Shown here: piece by piece, positions 60,121 through 64,000 of the stretch
How positions within the stretch are numbered: position 1 is the first letter of the stretch
Layout: each line of letters begins with the position of its first letter
DNA from: Planctomycetota bacterium
GTDB taxonomy: Bacteria; Planctomycetota; MHYJ01; WSZJ01; JACPWG01
NCBI GenBank assembly: GCA_016197205.1
Contig: JACPWG010000104.1
Location: 107,173-171,172 of the forward strand
Length of the DNA: 64,000 bases
Direction of reading: 5' to 3'
Made by a program: the position numbers and the translations under genes
Notes under the pieces: model-generated
The model's database searches: none
What the model saw: the letters and a program-made list of their open reading frames with translations, nothing else
Told to the model about the DNA's origin: nothing

Positions 60121-61829
60121 CAGTGCCCCTCCCCACTTTCCTGCGGCGGACCGCAGGAGGCCAGGATCCTGCGGGCTTCTTCGTGGCCGGGAAATTTCGC
60201 GAGCACCGGCGCCAATGCGCGACGGGCGTCGTCGGGCCGGCCGAGCGAGAGCAGGTAGCAAGCGGCCCGGCAGTGCAGGAAAGGGTCCGGTCCCGCGTGC
60301 TCGCGCGCCATGGCCTCCGCGAACAGCTTCACGGCCCCCTCCGTGTCGCCGCGCGCCGCTCTCACCTCGCCTGCGGCCGTGAGCGGCGCCGCGCCTTCGG
60401 GGTCGAGGCTCGCGGCTGCGCGCGCCTCCTCCTCGGCCTCGTCCACCCTACCCACTTTGAGCAGCGCGTGGGCGAGGAAGGTTCTCGACGCGGGGTCGTC
60501 CGGGTCCTTTTCCACGCGGTCCGCGGCGAAGCTGAGCGAGTTCCGCCAGTCGCGATTCCGGAGGACGGTGAGGAAGAGAAATGCGACGAGGATCGCCGGA
60601 ACTGCGAGTCGCCAGAGTACGCGCGCGACGCCGACTCGCGGCGCGCTGCCCGCGGTCGTCCCCGGTGTCGTCGCCGACTTCGCGAGCATGCCCGCGCACG
60701 CCCCCAGGGCCAGGCACGCGCCGACCGACGGCCAGTACAGCAGTCGTTCGGCCTTCCAGATGCCGATCTCGAAGAGGAGATTCGACATCGGCAGGAGGCC
60801 GAGCAGGAACCAGCCCACGCCGAAGGAGACCGTTGAGCGCTTGCGCAGGCCCAGGACGGCAAGCGCAACCAGGCCAACCACGAGCAGCGCGGAAAGGATC
60901 GTGGCGGGGTCGCCGGCCGAGGTCGCCGCCAGGCGTGCGAAATGGGTGTCGGGATAGATCGCGCGGAGGCCGGCGGGCGCGACGAGCAGGCGCGCGTAGT
61001 CGGCCAGCACGCGCAGGGCGATGACGTAACGACCGGCGGTCCCGATCCCGCTGTCGGTGAACGCGAGGTTTGCGAGCGTGACCGTACCGAGGATGGCGGC
61101 GCGGCCGGCCACGTAGACCGCGAGCACGGCCCACAAGGGGAGGCTGAGGAGGAGCACCCGTCGCAGCGGGGGGGGATCGCCCGCCCGGCCGTCCGGCGAC
61201 GCCGGCGAAGCGGCGGCGAGGGTCGCGGCGCACGCGAGGAACGGGGCGGTGACGCAGCTCTCTTTCGAGAGCAGCCCCGCGGCGAGGCACGCGGCCGAGC
61301 CGGCGAGGAGAGGCAGCGTCCGACGGGACGAGACCGCTCGAAAAAAAAGGAGTATCGAGGCGAGCGCCCCGGTCGTGGAAAGCAGCTCGAGCCTTCCGAT
61401 GACCGGGGCCACCGCCTCGGTGTGGATCGGATGCACGGCGAAGAGCAGTCCGCCGACGAGTGCCGCCGGCCCTGGGCCCGCGACGCGCCCGTAGAGCAGG
61501 AAGGCGAGGACGGAGGCCGTGGCGTGGAGGAGGAGGTTCGTGAAGTGGAAGCCCATGGGCTCCGCGCCCCACACGCGCCGGTCCAGCCAGAAGGTCGTCA
61601 TCGCGAACGGGCGGTAGCTGCTCGGGCGGACGCCGTCGTGCGGATAGCGCGTCACCCACAGCCGCGGCAGCGCGCCCGGGTCGAGGACCAGCGGATTCGT
61701 AGCGACCGCGGCCACGTCGTCGTACACGAAATCGTTCGGGAGCGTGTTCGCGTACGCCAGCAGCGCGGCGAGCGCGACCAGAGCGGCGGCCGGGAGGCGG
61801 CGGAGGAGGCCGGCGCTGCCGTTCGTCAT
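60120..61829 (-). CDS. TMTC-like membrane protein with C-terminal TPRs
   Basis: 569 residues. About ten membrane helices cover residues 12-435. The first loop reads NTLPNDFVYDDVAAV (acidic pair D37-D38), and FAVHPIHTEAVAPVIGR and LSKESCVTAPF are typical of TMTC/PMT-like O-mannosyltransferases. Three or so TPR-like repeats follow (about 450-560: AHALLKVGRVDEAEEEARAA and so on). It would act in protein O-glycosylation together with the coupled gene at 57787-60120. The donor and targets are unknown. Confidence 0.78.
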   Translation of the reverse strand: MTNGSAGLLRRLPAAALVALAALLAYANTLPNDFVYDDVAAVATNPLVLDPGALPRLWVTRYPHDGVRPSSYRPFAMTTFWLDRRVWGAEPMGFHFTNLLLHATASVLAFLLYGRVAGPGPAALVGGLLFAVHPIHTEAVAPVIGRLELLSTTGALASILLFFRAVSSRRTLPLLAGSAACLAAGLLSKESCVTAPFLACAATLAAASPASPDGRAGDPPPLRRVLLLSLPLWAVLAVYVAGRAAILGTVTLANLAFTDSGIGTAGRYVIALRVLADYARLLVAPAGLRAIYPDTHFARLAATSAGDPATILSALLVVGLVALAVLGLRKRSTVSFGVGWFLLGLLPMSNLLFEIGIWKAERLLYWPSVGACLALGACAGMLAKSATTPGTTAGSAPRVGVARVLWRLAVPAILVAFLFLTVLRNRDWRNSLSFAADRVEKDPDDPASRTFLAHALLKVGRVDEAEEEARAAASLDPEGAAPLTAAGEVRAARGDTEGAVKLFAEAMAREHAGPDPFLHCRAACYLLSLGRPDDARRALAPVLAKFPGHEEARRILASCGPPQESGEGH

Positions 61830-62080
61830 GGAGGGGCGACCCCATTTCGAGGGAGGGCTTCAAATGCGGGCGTCGGCGACGCGTGCAGGGCCTCTGATCC
61901 TCAGGCGTGGGCGAGGCCGGCGGAGGCCACCGAAGGCTAACGCATAGCAGCCGATTGGCAACTGAAAGGACGGACCGTGGAAGGCAGCGTCCACGAATGG
62001 AAACCTAGCCATCGAAGGCGCGAGAGCCACTGGGCAGCCTCCGACCGCGACCAACAGAACGGGAACCTGTCGCAGGAATC

Positions 62081-62187
62081 GAACCACCAAGACGAGCCAC
62101 CGAAGACGCTGAAGACGCCGAATTTCACGAGAAGCTGTCGATAGCCTCCGGTGTCTTCCGCGTGTTCGGTGGCTCGTCCTTCGGATC
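62081..62187. repeat. CCGAAGAC-family palindrome in a gene-poor spacer
   Basis: GAGCCACCGAAGACGCTGAA (from 62094) and its counterpart TCTTCCGCGTGTTCGGTGGC (from about 62153) form an imperfect palindrome related to the CCGAAAACGCCGAAGACAC part of family B. The rest of 61830-62188 shows no gene. The right edge stands directly before the stop of the small gene at 62189. Confidence 0.65.
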
Positions 62188-62188
62188 C

Positions 62189-62449
62189 TCAAGTGGGCGG
62201 TCGCCCATCGTGCACAAGTCCTTCATCAAACGCGTCCCCCCACCGGCCCTCCTCGATAGCGGCGAAGGCTTGCGCCCGCGCCTCGGCCTCGGTGAGCAGT
62301 GGGCGAGCGTGGCCCCGCTCGTCGGCGTCCGCCCACAGCGCGAAGGCGAACAGGAGCAGGCCGACACGACACGCCGCGCAGCCCAGGTTTCCGGGAATTG
62401 GGGCGGGCAGGCGCACAGTCGCGAACGACGATGAAAAGGACTGGCGCAT
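62189..62449 (-). CDS. possible small exported or membrane protein
   Basis: 86 residues from an ATG with CGGAG about five bases upstream. One hydrophobic segment (CRVGLLLFAFALWADA, about 30-45) could be a signal peptide or anchor; the rest includes ARPLLTEAEARAQAFAAIEEG, a likely helix. No family recognised, and it lies among repeats, so it may not be a real gene. Confidence 0.35.
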   Translation of the reverse strand: MRQSFSSSFATVRLPAPIPGNLGCAACRVGLLLFAFALWADADERGHARPLLTEAEARAQAFAAIEEGRWGDAFDEGLVHDGRPPT

Positions 62450-62647
62450 GGGGACTCCGTGCGAGATGGGGACTCGAGCCCGGGGGAGGAACGCCCCGAT
62501 CGAAGACGATCCAGAATACACCGACAGGATGCGCAATGCAATCCCGGCGGCGGGATTCCGGATCCACTCCTCTCTGGGAGGCCTGCTCGCCTGCCGCGGT
62601 CTTGCGCGTACCGGATCGAATCCGTTAGGATGCGCCTTGCCGTGCGC

Positions 62648-62885
62648 CCAAGGTCGTGCACTTCCCGGTGTTTTTCTCCACCCACCACGAGCCCTTGTGG
62701 TGCAGGGCTTCTGCCCTGCACCGACGGGACAGTCCCGGTGGAAATTACGCAGGCCGTTGCATGCGGGGGCGATTCGACGGGAAGCGGGGAAGTGCGTCGG
62801 AGGTTCCGTGCGAGTGCGGGTGCAGGGCGGAAGCCCTGCACCACAAAGTGGACGCAAGTCGCATGATCAAGTGAACAACCTGGTT
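62648..62885 (+). repeat. Family D element, plus-strand copy
   Basis: CGTGCACTTCCCGGTG, TTGTGGTGCAGGGCTTCTGC, GCCCTGCACCGACGGG, later GGTGCAGGGCGGAAGCCCTG and CACCACAAAGTGGAC follow the same order as the complement of 37915-38190. A further partial unit, GGAAGCCCTGCACCACGAGG, follows at about 62898. The spacer 62450-63066 holds no other supportable gene. Confidence 0.75.
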
Positions 62886-63066
62886 GCGGCCGTCGGAAGC
62901 CCTGCACCACGAGGTGGACCCAAGTCGCGGAGTCAAGCCCGGCGGATGCCTTGTGCGGGCGGACTCTGATCCTGTAGAATGTGCGCAAGTCTGCTCGTCG
63001 CCGGGCCCGAATCCGTCCACGGGTGCGGGGCGTCGGACGAAATGCGCTCGCACGTGAGGGGTCACC

Positions 63067-63735
63067 ATGGAACGAGAATCGCCGACGCGCTTGTCCCTGG
63101 TCGAGGTCATGGTCGCCATTTGCTTCCTGGGCATTCTGGCGCTCGTGGCCCCGGTGCTTTTGCAGGGGACCCGCCCGCACCGTCACCACAGCGACTGCAA
63201 GAACAACCTGAAGCAACTCTCCAACTATCTTACGCTCTACGTTTCGCGGTACGGGGGGGACCGGCACTATCCCACGACCGTCGCAGTCGGCGGCAGCGGC
63301 GCGCCCGTGCCCGCGGGACTGAACGGCGCCTTCTGGTCCTGGCTCTACCGTATCCCCAACGCGATGAATGCCGTTTCCCAACGACCGGGGGACGACGGCC
63401 TCTACGTTTGCAAGATGAGCAGCACGGTTCCCACGCCGACCGCTCTCGAGTACACCGCGCCCAACTTCGGCGCGAAGTGGCCCCCGACACCGCAGGGCAC
63501 GCCGGCCCAGCCGGTCTTCCCCGGCGGCAAATTGAGCGAAGCCGTGCGGGGGGATGCGATGATCGGCGGCGACCTCATCGGCCCGCCCGACCTGCCGAAC
63601 CACAGCGGGCAGCCGGGCGTCCCCGACGACGACTGGAACATCCTGTTCTTCGACGGGCACGTGGAGGCGGTCGTGCCTGATTCCGTGAAACATTCGCTCT
63701 ATTCGACCATGACCACGGGCGTCCGAACCACGTAG
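63067..63735 (+). CDS. prepilin-like protein with H-X9-DG-type C-terminal motif
   Basis: 222 residues; GAGGGG lies before the ATG. The N-terminus RLSLVEVMVAICFLGILALV is a type IV-pilin-like methylation helix with the conserved Glu at +5 but Arg instead of Gly at -1. A CKNNLKQLSNYLTLY segment and the C-terminal NILFFDGHVEAV are typical of the pseudopilin-like proteins that are very numerous in planctomycetes. It would be inserted in the inner membrane as a pseudopilin-like subunit. The missing Gly raises doubt about processing. Confidence 0.85.
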   Translation: MERESPTRLSLVEVMVAICFLGILALVAPVLLQGTRPHRHHSDCKNNLKQLSNYLTLYVSRYGGDRHYPTTVAVGGSGAPVPAGLNGAFWSWLYRIPNAMNAVSQRPGDDGLYVCKMSSTVPTPTALEYTAPNFGAKWPPTPQGTPAQPVFPGGKLSEAVRGDAMIGGDLIGPPDLPNHSGQPGVPDDDWNILFFDGHVEAVVPDSVKHSLYSTMTTGVRTT

Positions 63736-63780
63736 AGGAAGCGTGAGCCGCTCCGTGCTCCGATCCACAAAGGAGAGACT

Positions 63781-64000
63781 GTGACTTCGCGACCCGTGGA
63801 GGGGACTGCCCGCGCAACGGCGGGTGGGCGCGTCGACCGGCTTGCGGTGGGACTCCGCTGGGCCCTTCTTGGGTCCGGCGTGGCTGTCGCCTTCTTGCTC
63901 TTCCTTGGCCGCGTCGTGGACTGGATGCCCCGCGAGTCCGTCTACGCGCTGCTTCTGCTCGCCGGCCTCGTGGTGGGCTGGGTGGCCGCGGTCGCCCGCC
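63781..64000 (+). CDS. N-terminal part of a membrane protein, cut by the window end
   Basis: GTG start with AAAGGAGA five bases upstream; 73 codons are visible. Two hydrophobic helices can be read (WALLGSGVAVAFLLFLGRVV and YALLLLAGLVVGWVAAVA). The gene begins 45 bases after the prepilin-like gene and is likely to be in the same operon. The fragment is too short to assign. Confidence 0.6.
   Translation, partial: MTSRPVEGTARATAGGRVDRLAVGLRWALLGSGVAVAFLLFLGRVVDWMPRESVYALLLLAGLVVGWVAAVAR

Noticed and set aside
1..64000. CRISPR arrays and rRNA genes
   Set aside because: The repeats are dispersed palindromes, not regularly spaced with unique spacers; no rRNA-like sequence was seen.

Overview
The window is about 70 % G+C with long, densely packed genes and looks like chromosomal DNA of a planctomycete or close relative; this is inferred from gene content, not from a marker gene. 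Supporting signs are four large Hanks-type Ser/Thr kinase-like proteins with TPR or other sensory extensions, a prepilin-like protein with the FFDGHV tail common in planctomycetes, a tyrosine-recombinase tail of a type seen in planctomycetes, PilT-type ATPases, and intergenic spaces filled with repeated G+C-rich palindromes.

Layout. 0.3-3.6 kb: a TldE/PmbA-like protein, then a methyltransferase overlapping a probable Fe(II)/2-oxoglutarate oxygenase. 3.9-11.3 kb (minus): a 1754-residue receptor-type kinase and a probable pseudokinase. 11.6-13.5 kb: two coupled membrane or exported proteins of unknown function. 13.8-16.1 kb: argG and an N-acetylornithine-type carbamoyltransferase, overlapping by four bases. 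16.2-17.8 kb: a divergent pair of unknown membrane proteins. 18.0-25.6 kb (minus): a lipid kinase, a CCG-domain Fe-S protein, an alkyl-DHAP-synthase-like flavoprotein, a small Fe-S protein, GlpB and GlpA. 25.8-33.2 kb (plus): an FHA-PilT fusion, PilT, a 5'-damaged glpK, fabH, a kinase and bacterioferritin. 33.8-35.3 kb: a hydrolase/SnoaL-like fusion.

35.38-37.73 kb: a tRNA-Asp gene followed by a 2.3 kb integrated-element remnant. It holds an integrase C-terminal relic, a CopG/RelE/unknown/Phd toxin-antitoxin operon and a C2H2 zinc-finger protein, and is closed by a second copy of the tRNA 3' half. 38.4-44.5 kb: a phosphatase-like exported protein, a squalene-cyclase-fold protein, a GT4 glycosyltransferase, a RarD/EamA transporter and a membrane protein. 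44.6-49.5 kb (minus): groEL, a LolA/LprG-like exported protein and folC. 50.0-55.5 kb (minus): a PknK-like kinase-ATPase-TPR protein. 55.6-57.8 kb: a cassette between 47-bp direct repeats, with a beheaded ATPase gene and a two-gene module of unknown function. 57.8-61.8 kb (minus): two coupled polytopic glycosyltransferase-like proteins. 63.1-64.0 kb (plus): the prepilin-like protein and the start of another membrane protein.

How the genes may work together: GlpK, GlpA, GlpB, the alkyl-DHAP-synthase-like protein, the Fe-S proteins, the YegS-type lipid kinase and FabH together suggest a route from glycerol through DHAP to ether-type lipids, which is a hypothesis. Almost every intergenic space over 150 bp holds members of at least eight repeat families, including a 145-147 bp MITE-like element in three copies. 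Two genes (glpK and the ATPase at 55.9 kb) begin abruptly at such repeats.
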